A stretch of DNA of 16,472 nucleotides from Acidobacteriaceae bacterium (GTDB lineage: Bacteria; Acidobacteriota; Terriglobia; Terriglobales; Acidobacteriaceae): the NCBI GenBank assembly GCA_027307295.1, contig DAHUXF010000022.1:1-16472 (forward strand), in the 5' to 3' direction. A model generated the notes under the pieces. The model saw nothing but the letters and a program-made list of their open reading frames with translations, had not been told where the DNA came from and made no database searches. The position numbers and the translations under genes are program-made. Below are positions 1 through 6,132 of this stretch, piece after piece (position 1 is the first letter of the stretch; each line of letters opens with the position of its first letter).

Positions 1-530
1 TCGAGGAAGTAAAAATGTCTTCCCGGCAAAGTGGAGCGCGAATGGATCCTGGGAGGGCGGGCCCGGCTGATCTTTGATGGCAATTTGTTGAAATGTCACA
101 GCGCCTGTGCATTTGTGTTTAGAGCGCTTATAAAGTCACTACATTACAAGGACGGTATCTTCTGCCAGGGCCGTCGCAATTATCCTCCACTGGCACCCGT
201 CCGCCCAGCCCGCCCACCAGTTGCGAGGCGATAAGTGAAGATATGAGCGGGGGCGACTCCACGAAAATTCAAACCTTCCCGTTGCATGATCAACAAACGC
301 TGAAGCGCGGTCGATGTAGAAAGCGGTGTTCCCTTCATTGTGCGCCAGGACCACCTGAATCTGTCCGGAAGAAAATTTTTCGCGCCGGTTCAGGCGGTAA
401 AGAACGGTAACTGCATGTACCTCTGTGTAGGCAAAAATCCACGTCCGCGGCGGGGCGACGAATTGTCGAACCTGTGTGTGCCTAGCAGACCATGGCCAGT
501 GGGCTAAAGTAAGAGCGCCTCTGGAGATTA
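1..530. other. Left-edge region without a confident gene
   Basis: No reading frame here has both a good start site and recognisable protein character. The plus-strand frames are short and rich in Arg/Pro/Ala, as expected of frames read by chance in GC-rich DNA. The only frame with any protein-like look is on the minus strand and is listed separately. The 3' part of this stretch leads into the promoter at 533-562, so some of it may be upstream regulatory DNA for the respiratory operon. I see no tRNA, repeat array or insertion-sequence end. Confidence 0.5.
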
Positions 531-543
531 CATTGACAAATTT
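139..543 (-). pseudogene. Start-less open frame, possible gene remnant
   Basis: On the minus strand one frame stays open for 135 codons, from just after a TAA at 544-546 down to a TAG at 139-141. It has no ATG; the best candidate start is a GTG at 354, which would leave 71 residues. The translation has mixed hydrophobic and polar stretches (for example RTWIFAYTEVHAVTVLYRLN upstream of the GTG, then VVLAHNEGNTAFYIDRAS) and codon usage that is not absurd for the region, which is why I list it. I recognise no family, see no ribosome binding site, and the 5' end overlaps the opposite-strand promoter at 533-562. It could be a decayed gene or chance openness. Confidence 0.2.
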
Positions 544-562
544 TTACCTTTTGAGATATAAA
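533..562 (+). promoter_or_regulatory. Near-consensus sigma70 promoter for the ACIII operon leader
   Basis: A perfect -35 hexamer TTGACA (533-538) is followed after 18 bp by a -10 hexamer TATAAA (557-562). Transcription would start near 569-571, about 10 nt before the first structured leader element (581). No comparable promoter is evident between the two tandem leader elements or directly before the gene at 926, so a single transcript from here probably reads through both terminators into the operon. That last step is inference. Confidence 0.75.
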
Positions 563-580
563 AACTTGGTCATAGTTTGG

Positions 581-667
581 TGAGCCCTGATTTCGTTCCG
601 ATCATGAATCGGCCTGACAGAAATTTGGCTCAGGGAGAGCAGTCTCTCTGGGCCATTTCATTTTTTC
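581..667 (+). promoter_or_regulatory. Structured attenuator-like leader RNA, copy 1
   Basis: First of three related elements. P1 pairs TGAGCC (581-586) with GGCTCA (627-632). Between P1 and P2 lies an internal loop CTGA (587-590) opposite TTT (624-626). P2 starts with TTTC/GAAA (591-594 with 620-623) and GT/AC (595-596 with 617-618), has an asymmetric loop of one T opposite CCTG, then CCGAT/ATCGG (598-602 with 608-612) and a 5-nt loop. The P1 3' strand is also the start of the terminator 5' arm (627-638 with 643-654), so P1 and the terminator exclude each other. Formation of P1/P2 should allow read-through. No gene follows directly; the next element is at 829. The ligand or binding protein is unknown and I match no known riboswitch class. 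Confidence 0.6.
627..666 (+). terminator. Intrinsic terminator of leader copy 1
   Basis: A 12-bp stem (627-638 with 643-654, including two G-U pairs) closes a GCAG tetraloop and is followed by ATTTCATTTTTT (655-666). A transcript started near 570 and stopped here would be a small RNA of about 95 nt. Confidence 0.8.
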
Positions 668-668
668 G

Positions 669-828
669 CGGTATCACCCAAGAACGACGCGGCGAAAAAC
701 GATTGTTCGTCCCTATGACTCACGCAAGGCTTGCGCTGACCGCAGTGGGATACTTGTCACTTGCAGAACGCGGAAGCGCTGAGCGAGTTTACGGTTTGGT
801 ACGTTAACTAAATAAATCTGATAGCGGG
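669..828 (+). other. Spacer between tandem leader elements
   Basis: No convincing gene or promoter is visible. Possible structure: a short dyad CGCAAG-g-CTTGCG (723-735), and GCGCT (733-737) that could pair with AGCGC (775-779) around an inner GCAGTG/CACTTGC stem with one bulged T. A weak -35-like TTGTCA (754-759) has no matching -10. If transcription starts only at the promoter at 533-562, this interval is leader RNA. Confidence 0.4.
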
Positions 829-917
829 CGAGCCCCGATTGCTGTCCTCCGGAAGACCCGGAGCGGACGGAAATTTGGCTCAGAGAGCCTAGCCTCTCTG
901 AGCCATTTTGTTTTTTG
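829..917 (+). promoter_or_regulatory. Structured attenuator-like leader RNA, copy 2, directly before the ACIII operon
   Basis: Same architecture as the copy at 581. P1 pairs GAGCC (830-834) with GGCTC (877-881). The internal loop is CCGA (835-838) opposite TTT (874-876). Lower P2 is GTCC/GGAC (844-847 with 865-868), then a GC bulge on the 3' side (863-864), and upper P2 is TCCGG/CCGGA (848-852 with 858-862) around a 5-nt loop. P1 competes with the terminator 5' arm (877-887). The U-tract ends 9 nt before the ATG at 926, so this element could decide whether polymerase enters the respiratory operon. The inner-stem sequence differs from copy 1 while base pairing is kept. Confidence 0.65.
877..916 (+). 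terminator. Intrinsic terminator in the operon leader (copy 2)
   Basis: A perfect 11-bp stem (877-887 with 894-904), a 6-nt loop CCTAGC and the tract ATTTTGTTTTTT (905-916). Its position just before the first ATG of a long operon makes it an attenuator candidate rather than an end-of-gene terminator. Confidence 0.85.
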
Positions 918-925
918 GGTGACTT

Positions 926-1771
926 ATGAAACGCATGGTGTTAGTTCGAGGATTGGTCCAGGTCGCACTCCTGGCTGGTATTCTTGGCGCTTCCGCGCTG
1001 TGGGCGCGGGCTGAGGACGACTCTGAAAACAGCGGCGCAAAATTTTCTGCGGAAGCTGCGGCCACATTCAACAAGCGCTGCACGGCCTGCCATACCTATG
1101 GCAAGGGAATCAAGGTGGGGCCCGATCTTAAAGGCGTCAATGAGCGCCGCAAGCGGGACTGGCTGCTGAAGTTCATCCATGCTTCTTCTCTCGTCATCAA
1201 GTCCGGAGATCCCACGGCCACGTCATTGTTCGCGCAATTCAAGCAGCAGCGCATGCCGGACTGGACCGACCTTTCTGATGCGCAAATTACTGACATCCTT
1301 AATTACATAGCCATTGGCGGCCCGGACATCAAGCCAGCCGATGAGCGCAGCGCTGAACTGGCCACCCCTGCTGAAATTGAAACGGGACGCCAGTTATTTG
1401 TCGGCCAGGTCGCTTTGAAATATGGCGCGCAGGCTTGCAGTTCATGTCATTCGGTTCCGGGCGCAGGCATGGGCGGCAACCTGGGGCCAAATCTTAGCCA
1501 GACTTATTTCCGCTATCAGGACCGGGCGCTTACTGAGTTCCTGCGGCACCCCTGCTTCGGTTGGGACATTGCGGGGGCCAACGGGCGATATCTTACCACC
1601 CGTGAAAGTTTTGCTTTGAAGGCGTTTCTGCGCGACGTCGCTTTGCGCCAGCAATCCGGATCACCCCGGGCTGCCGGCAATGCTGTTTTTGTGCAAACGG
1701 CCAAGGTGGGCAGCGACAAGCATCCAGAATTTTCTCCCGGCGCAGTTGACCAGAAAAGGGGCCCGCGATGA
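926..1771 (+). CDS. Diheme cytochrome c, first gene of the ACIII operon
   Basis: 281 residues. A basic start and hydrophobic core ending in ALWARA at about residue 29 form a Sec signal peptide, so the protein acts outside the inner membrane. Two class-I-like cytochrome c domains follow. The first has CTACH at 52-56 with a plausible distal ligand Met110 in the QRMPDW segment. The second has CSSCH at 171-175. In the second domain a distal Met is not obvious where it is expected, near HPCFGWD; the only nearby Met lies in the GAGMGG loop, so ligation there may be unusual. The ATG at 926 follows the attenuator at once and has only a weak GGGTG ahead of it; an alternative ATG lies at 935. The stop overlaps the next start (ATGA). 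It probably carries electrons to or from the neighbouring cytochrome b or ACIII. Diheme c-type assignment is firm; the exact partner is inferred. Confidence 0.88.
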   Translation: MKRMVLVRGLVQVALLAGILGASALWARAEDDSENSGAKFSAEAAATFNKRCTACHTYGKGIKVGPDLKGVNERRKRDWLLKFIHASSLVIKSGDPTATSLFAQFKQQRMPDWTDLSDAQITDILNYIAIGGPDIKPADERSAELATPAEIETGRQLFVGQVALKYGAQACSSCHSVPGAGMGGNLGPNLSQTYFRYQDRALTEFLRHPCFGWDIAGANGRYLTTRESFALKAFLRDVALRQQSGSPRAAGNAVFVQTAKVGSDKHPEFSPGAVDQKRGPR

Positions 1772-2496
1772 AAGCAGATATTCTCTTTGCCACCTGGCCA
1801 TATATTGCCTTTGCGCTATTGGCCGTGGGTCTGGGCGTCCGTTACTTGTTGTACCGCCGGCAGATGAATGCCGTGGCTGAAGAAATGTCAGAAAGCCGGT
1901 CATTGTTTGGCGGCGGCAAGGTCTGGCTGATGGTTGTGCTGGTCCTGCTTACGGAGCATGTGCTCCTTCTTTTCCTGCCCCGGACAGCAATTGCTTGGAA
2001 TGCCAACGCAGCCCGGCTCTACCTGTTGGAAGGCTTGTCTCTTGCAGCAGGAGTGATTGTCTTTTTGAAATCTCTGGGCGTGGTTCGCCGTCATCTGGGA
2101 TGGAAAAACCGTTCGGCCATTACTGAAATTTCTGATGCCATTTTCTTCGCGCTGATCTTGGTCGGCATTCTCTCCGGAGTGCTGATGGCGGTACTGCATC
2201 GCTGGGGGGCGGCCTGGGGAGCGATCATCCTGGCTCCGTATGTTTCATCGGTTCTGCATGGCAGGCCGGCAGCCGCCTTTGTCGCGGAGATGCCGTTCCT
2301 GGTGCGGTTGCATGTGTTCAGCGCGCTGGCCGCGATTGCGGTATTTCCTCTGACCCGGCTTGCTGCCTTCCCGGTGGCCGCCATTCATCAGGTGCTGGCT
2401 ATGGTTTCCCGTCCGTTTGGAGCTATGGGGCGCGCGGGCGAAACCTGGTTCCGGAAACATAATCCTGCGTCCTGGCTCTGGCCGGAGGAGGACTAG
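1768..2496 (+). CDS. NarI-like membrane cytochrome b (nitrate reductase gamma-type)
   Basis: 242 residues with about five membrane segments (roughly 8-28, 52-70, 86-104, 123-143 and 184-204) and basic connecting loops. The fold resembles the respiratory nitrate reductase gamma / DsrM-like family, which binds b hemes and exchanges electrons with quinone. Histidines that could bind heme are H64 (in TEHVLLL), H109, H144, H182 (in RLHVFSA) and H207. The usual pair of His in one early helix is not seen, so whether it holds one or two hemes is open. It overlaps the diheme cytochrome gene by 4 nt (ATGA) and is followed after 5 nt by actA; AAAAGGGG (1754-1761) is its ribosome binding site. There is no nitrate reductase catalytic subunit in the window, so the name reflects fold only. 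It may form an extra quinone-reactive module with the preceding cytochrome c (inference). Confidence 0.75.
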   Translation: MKADILFATWPYIAFALLAVGLGVRYLLYRRQMNAVAEEMSESRSLFGGGKVWLMVVLVLLTEHVLLLFLPRTAIAWNANAARLYLLEGLSLAAGVIVFLKSLGVVRRHLGWKNRSAITEISDAIFFALILVGILSGVLMAVLHRWGAAWGAIILAPYVSSVLHGRPAAAFVAEMPFLVRLHVFSALAAIAVFPLTRLAAFPVAAIHQVLAMVSRPFGAMGRAGETWFRKHNPASWLWPEED

Positions 2497-2501
2497 TAGC
2501 C

Positions 2502-3077
2502 ATGCGCTTTCAGTTGGTTCTTATGGGTCTTGTGGGTCTTGCGCTTGCCGGTGGTGCGGGTGCGTGGCAGCTTTCGCGCATTGGCGTCCACCAGGGATAC
2601 GGGCCGCAGCAGCCGATTGCATTTCCGCATAAAGTCCACGCCGGTGATAACAAGATACCGTGCCTCTATTGCCATTTCGGCGCGCGCACCAGCCGCCATG
2701 CCGGCATTCCTCCGGCCAGCGTATGCATGGACTGCCACAGCATTCTTGAGAAGCAGACGGTTGAGATTGAAAAGCTCAAGGAAACGTTGCAGCAGGAGCG
2801 TCCGATTGCCTGGGTGAAGGTCCACAACCTTCCGGATTTTGTTTATTTCAATCACAGCCAGCATGTGCTCTCAGGAGTGAAGTGCCAAAGCTGCCATGGG
2901 CCGGTAGAGCATATGGAGCGGGTGCAGCAGGTCTCTCCGTTGACCATGGGCTGGTGTCTGCAGTGCCATCGCGAGCATGCCAAGCTGGCTGTGGGAGATT
3001 TTCAGCGTGCCGCGTTGAGCCTGACGCAAAAACAAAAGCCGGTGGCCGGCCTGGATTGTGCAAGTTGCCATTACTAA
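2502..3077 (+). CDS. actA: ACIII subunit A, pentaheme cytochrome c
   Basis: 191 residues. An N-terminal hydrophobic helix (about 4-22) acts as signal anchor, leaving the rest in the periplasm. Five CXXCH heme sites are visible: CLYCH 54-58, CMDCH 75-79, CQSCH 128-132, CLQCH 152-156 and CASCH 186-190, the last ending one residue before the C-terminus. Extra His residues (H43, H46, H66, H118, H121 and H137 among them) can serve as distal ligands. Five hemes, this size and the position directly before actB match ActA of alternative complex III. It would take electrons from the ActB iron-sulfur chain and pass them towards ActE or a soluble acceptor. A strong GGAGGAGGA site lies at 2484-2492 within the end of the previous gene. 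Confidence 0.92.
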   Translation: MRFQLVLMGLVGLALAGGAGAWQLSRIGVHQGYGPQQPIAFPHKVHAGDNKIPCLYCHFGARTSRHAGIPPASVCMDCHSILEKQTVEIEKLKETLQQERPIAWVKVHNLPDFVYFNHSQHVLSGVKCQSCHGPVEHMERVQQVSPLTMGWCLQCHREHAKLAVGDFQRAALSLTQKQKPVAGLDCASCHY

Positions 3078-3126
3078 GTAGAGGTTGGACAGAAATACAC
3101 ATGACTTCAGGAGCTGGGAGAATTCA

Positions 3127-6123
3127 ATGAGCCCTTGCAAGAGCCCGAAGGAAAGCCTCGTGCAGATAGGCGCGCCTGCAGCTCCGGCGTACTGGAAGAG
3201 CGTTGATGAGTTGCAGAGCGGCGTGAAGCAGACCGGGGAATTTCCTGGTGGCCTTCCCGCTGGCGGACGGGGTGAGGCAACGCGGCGCGATTTTCTTGCA
3301 CTTATGGGCTTCAGCTTGGCCGCAGCCGGCCTCTCCGGATGCCGCGCTCCGGTGCAGCATGCCATGCCGTTATTGATCGGCTCGGAACAAATCATTCCGG
3401 GGGTCGCCAATTTTTATGCCACCACCTGCCGTGGCTGCGCCTCATCGTGCAGTCTTCTGGTCAAGCAGCGCGACGGGCGTCCCATCAAGATTGAAGGCAA
3501 TGCGCAGTCTGCCATCTTTGGTGGAGGCACATGCGCCACCGGACAGGCTACCGTACTTTCCCTGTATGACGATGAGCGTTTGCGCAGCCCATTATGGCAG
3601 GGGCAGACGGCAAAGTGGGAAGAGATTGACCGCCATGTTGCCGAGGCATTACAGGAAGCCGCAGGCGGCAAACGTGAGATTGTGCTGCTCTCCGGCACCG
3701 TTACCAGCCCTTCCACGCGCGCGATCATTGCGGAATGGCATGCCCGTTATCCCAGGTTCCGCCATGTTGAATACGATGCTGTCTCACTGAGCGCAATACG
3801 CACGGCCAATGAGAGCTCGTTTGGCCACGCCGTGGTTCCGCACTATTCGTTCGATAAGGCCCGCGTCATTGTCGGCCTGGAAGCGGACTTCCTGGGCACA
3901 TGGCTTTCGCCAGTGGAATTCGCCCGCCAGTATGCAGCGAACCGCAAGCCGGAGGGCTCGCCTTCATTGCACGTGCAGTTTGAGTCCGGAATGTCCGTCA
4001 CCGGAAGCAACGCCGATGTTCGCGTGGCTGTGCCGCCGTCACAGATCGGGCTGGTGGCTGTAGCGCTGCTTCACCGGATTGCCCGTAAAGCCGGGACCGG
4101 GGAAGTTCCTGAAAGCGGCAGCGCGGTAGACGCAAAAAAACTTGATGCTGTAGCCGACGAACTCTGGAAGCATCGCGGCGAATCGCTGGTGGTGAGCGGC
4201 GTGAATGACGTTCACGTGCAGACGGTGGTGAATGCCCTGAACGCGGCCCTGGGGAATATCGGCAAAACCGTTGACCTGGCTCATCCGTCGCTCCAGCGCA
4301 GCGTCAATGACCAATCCATGGCGGAGCTGGTCGACAAGATGAACCGGGGCGAGGTCCATACGCTGATGCTGCATGGCGTCAATCCGGCGTATGACTATCA
4401 TCAGGCAGACCAGTTCAGTGCTGGTCTTAAGAAGACCGCTCTCGTCGTTTCCTTATCTGACCGCCGGGATGAGACCAGCTCGCAGGCGCACGCCATCTGT
4501 CCCGATCATCATTTCCTGGAAGCATGGGGTGACGCCGAGCCGGTGGAATCACACTTCAGTCTGGCCCAGCCACTGATTGCACCGTTGTTTGAGACGCGGT
4601 CGGCCCAGGAGAGCATGCTCAAATGGCTGGCCCATGACGAAACGGATTACTACAAATATCTGCGTGCTTTCTGGCAGAAGGACCTCTTCCCCAGACAAAA
4701 AGAGATCAAGAGTTTTGACGATTTCTGGGACCAGTCGTTGCAAAGCGGAGTGGTTGATTTGCCGGCAAAAACTGCGGCAGCGGTTTTGCCTAAATTCCAT
4801 GGCGACGTAAAGGCAGCTGCGGACAGCATTATGGCCGGCTCGGCCCAGGCGCATACGGGTGGAGACTCTTACGAAGTCCACTTCTATGAAAGCGTGCCTC
4901 TGCGCGATGGCCGCCATGCCAACAATCCCTGGCTGCTGGAATTGCCTGACCCGGTCACCAAGGTTACCTGGGGAAACTACGCCGCTGTAGCGCCAGCTCT
5001 ACTAAAGAAGCTGGGCATGAGTGACGGCGACGTGCGGCGGCTCAAGACCGAAAGCGGCCAGCTGGAGCTGCCGGTATTTACCCAGCCTGGCCAGGACCCG
5101 CACACCGTCTCTGTTGCGCTTGGCTACGGACGGCGGCAGGTGGGCCGGGCCGGTCAGAATGTCGGCGTGAACGCATTTCCACTGACGCATCAGGAACAGG
5201 GTGGCCGCCGGTACTCCGTTGCCAAAGTCGCACTTGAAAAGACAGGCCGCTCAGAAAAACTTGCCACCACGCAAACACATTTTTCCATGGAAGGCCGTCC
5301 TATCGTCCTGGAGACCACGCTGGAAGAGTTGAACCACGAGCCGGCAGAGAGTCATGAGGCGCTGCCTACGCTGTGGGAAGACCGCTTGCATGGCGAGCAT
5401 GCCTGGGGCATGGCGGTTGACATGAACTCATGCACCGGCTGCTCCGCGTGTGTGGTGGCCTGCCAGGCGGAGAACAATGTGCCGGTTGTTGGCAAAGACC
5501 AGATCGAGCGTATCCGCATCATGCACTGGATCCGCATTGACCGTTATTACAGCGGACCGGAAGAAGATCCGGTGAGCGTACACCAGCCCATGATGTGCCA
5601 GCACTGCCAGAACGCGCCTTGTGAAACTGTGTGTCCGGTGGTGGCCACCACAACAAGCTCGGAAGGGTTGAACCAGCAGGTCTATAACCGGTGCATCGGC
5701 ACGCGCTATTGCGCGAACAATTGTCCTTACAAGGTGCGGCGGTTCAACTGGTACAACTACACGGACAATCCAAAGTTTGATTTCAACATGGAGAGCCCGC
5801 TCGGCCGCATGGTGCTGAACCCGGATGTGGTGGTCCGCTCCCGTGGCGTGATGGAAAAATGCAGCCTGTGCGTGCAGCGGATTCAGCTCGCGAAGAACAT
5901 GGCCTTGCAGGGCGGCCGCCAGATTGCTGACGGAGAAATTCAGACCGCCTGCCAGCAGTCCTGTCCCACGCAGGCCATTGTTTTCGGCGATCTTAAAGAT
6001 CCCAACAGCCGTGTTTCCCAGCTGCAACGCAATCGGCGGTCCTACCAGGTGCTTGAAGACCTGGGGACGCGGCCCAATGTGGGCTATCTCAAGAAGGTCC
6101 GTAATCCCCTGGAGACCACGTAA
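3127..6123 (+). CDS. actB: ACIII subunit B, molybdopterin-oxidoreductase-like protein with ferredoxin domain
   Basis: 998 residues from the ATG at 3127, preferred because GGGAG (3116-3120) lies 6 nt upstream; an in-frame TTG at 3085 would add 14 residues but has no good site. A twin-arginine motif TRRDFL (R53, R54) leads a hydrophobic stretch ending in a lipobox-like LSGC, suggesting Tat export and perhaps lipid attachment. Residues about 90-600 resemble the molybdopterin oxidoreductase family; in ACIII this domain carries no molybdenum. A Cys quartet C101, C104, C108, C136 remains here. The C-terminal ferredoxin part has Cys groups at 769/772/775/779, 824/827/832/836, 856/862/866 and 912/915/942/946. 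The third group has Thr859 where a fourth Cys would sit, fitting one [3Fe-4S] and three [4Fe-4S] clusters as known for ActB. It links quinol oxidation at ActC to heme subunits ActA and ActE. Confidence 0.93.
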   Translation: MSPCKSPKESLVQIGAPAAPAYWKSVDELQSGVKQTGEFPGGLPAGGRGEATRRDFLALMGFSLAAAGLSGCRAPVQHAMPLLIGSEQIIPGVANFYATTCRGCASSCSLLVKQRDGRPIKIEGNAQSAIFGGGTCATGQATVLSLYDDERLRSPLWQGQTAKWEEIDRHVAEALQEAAGGKREIVLLSGTVTSPSTRAIIAEWHARYPRFRHVEYDAVSLSAIRTANESSFGHAVVPHYSFDKARVIVGLEADFLGTWLSPVEFARQYAANRKPEGSPSLHVQFESGMSVTGSNADVRVAVPPSQIGLVAVALLHRIARKAGTGEVPESGSAVDAKKLDAVADELWKHRGESLVVSGVNDVHVQTVVNALNAALGNIGKTVDLAHPSLQRSVNDQSMAELVDKMNRGEVHTLMLHGVNPAYDYHQADQFSAGLKKTALVVSLSDRRDETSSQAHAICPDHHFLEAWGDAEPVESHFSLAQPLIAPLFETRSAQESMLKWLAHDETDYYKYLRAFWQKDLFPRQKEIKSFDDFWDQSLQSGVVDLPAKTAAAVLPKFHGDVKAAADSIMAGSAQAHTGGDSYEVHFYESVPLRDGRHANNPWLLELPDPVTKVTWGNYAAVAPALLKKLGMSDGDVRRLKTESGQLELPVFTQPGQDPHTVSVALGYGRRQVGRAGQNVGVNAFPLTHQEQGGRRYSVAKVALEKTGRSEKLATTQTHFSMEGRPIVLETTLEELNHEPAESHEALPTLWEDRLHGEHAWGMAVDMNSCTGCSACVVACQAENNVPVVGKDQIERIRIMHWIRIDRYYSGPEEDPVSVHQPMMCQHCQNAPCETVCPVVATTTSSEGLNQQVYNRCIGTRYCANNCPYKVRRFNWYNYTDNPKFDFNMESPLGRMVLNPDVVVRSRGVMEKCSLCVQRIQLAKNMALQGGRQIADGEIQTACQQSCPTQAIVFGDLKDPNSRVSQLQRNRRSYQVLEDLGTRPNVGYLKKVRNPLETT

Positions 6124-6132
6124 GGAGTAGGG

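Noticed and set aside
577..807. 76-codon plus-strand frame from a TTG start
   Set aside because: It overlays the first attenuator and its terminator, has no binding site, and its residues are explained by the structured RNA sequence.
581..917. ANTAR-target tandem hexaloop hairpins, kink-turn or cyclic-di-GMP riboswitch as explanation of the leader element
   Set aside because: P2 loops are five nt in copies 1 and 2, with no conserved loop sequence as ANTAR targets need; the CYGA/UUU loop lacks the tandem G-A pairs of a kink-turn; no cyclic-di-GMP core motif is seen.
3085..3126. Upstream TTG start for actB
   Set aside because: It would add 14 residues but has no good ribosome binding site, while the ATG at 3127 has GGGAG at proper spacing.
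5428..6027. 199-codon minus-strand frame opposite the actB ferredoxin domain
   Set aside because: It mirrors the conserved Cys-rich coding sequence of actB; the His/Ala-rich product has no recognisable feature.
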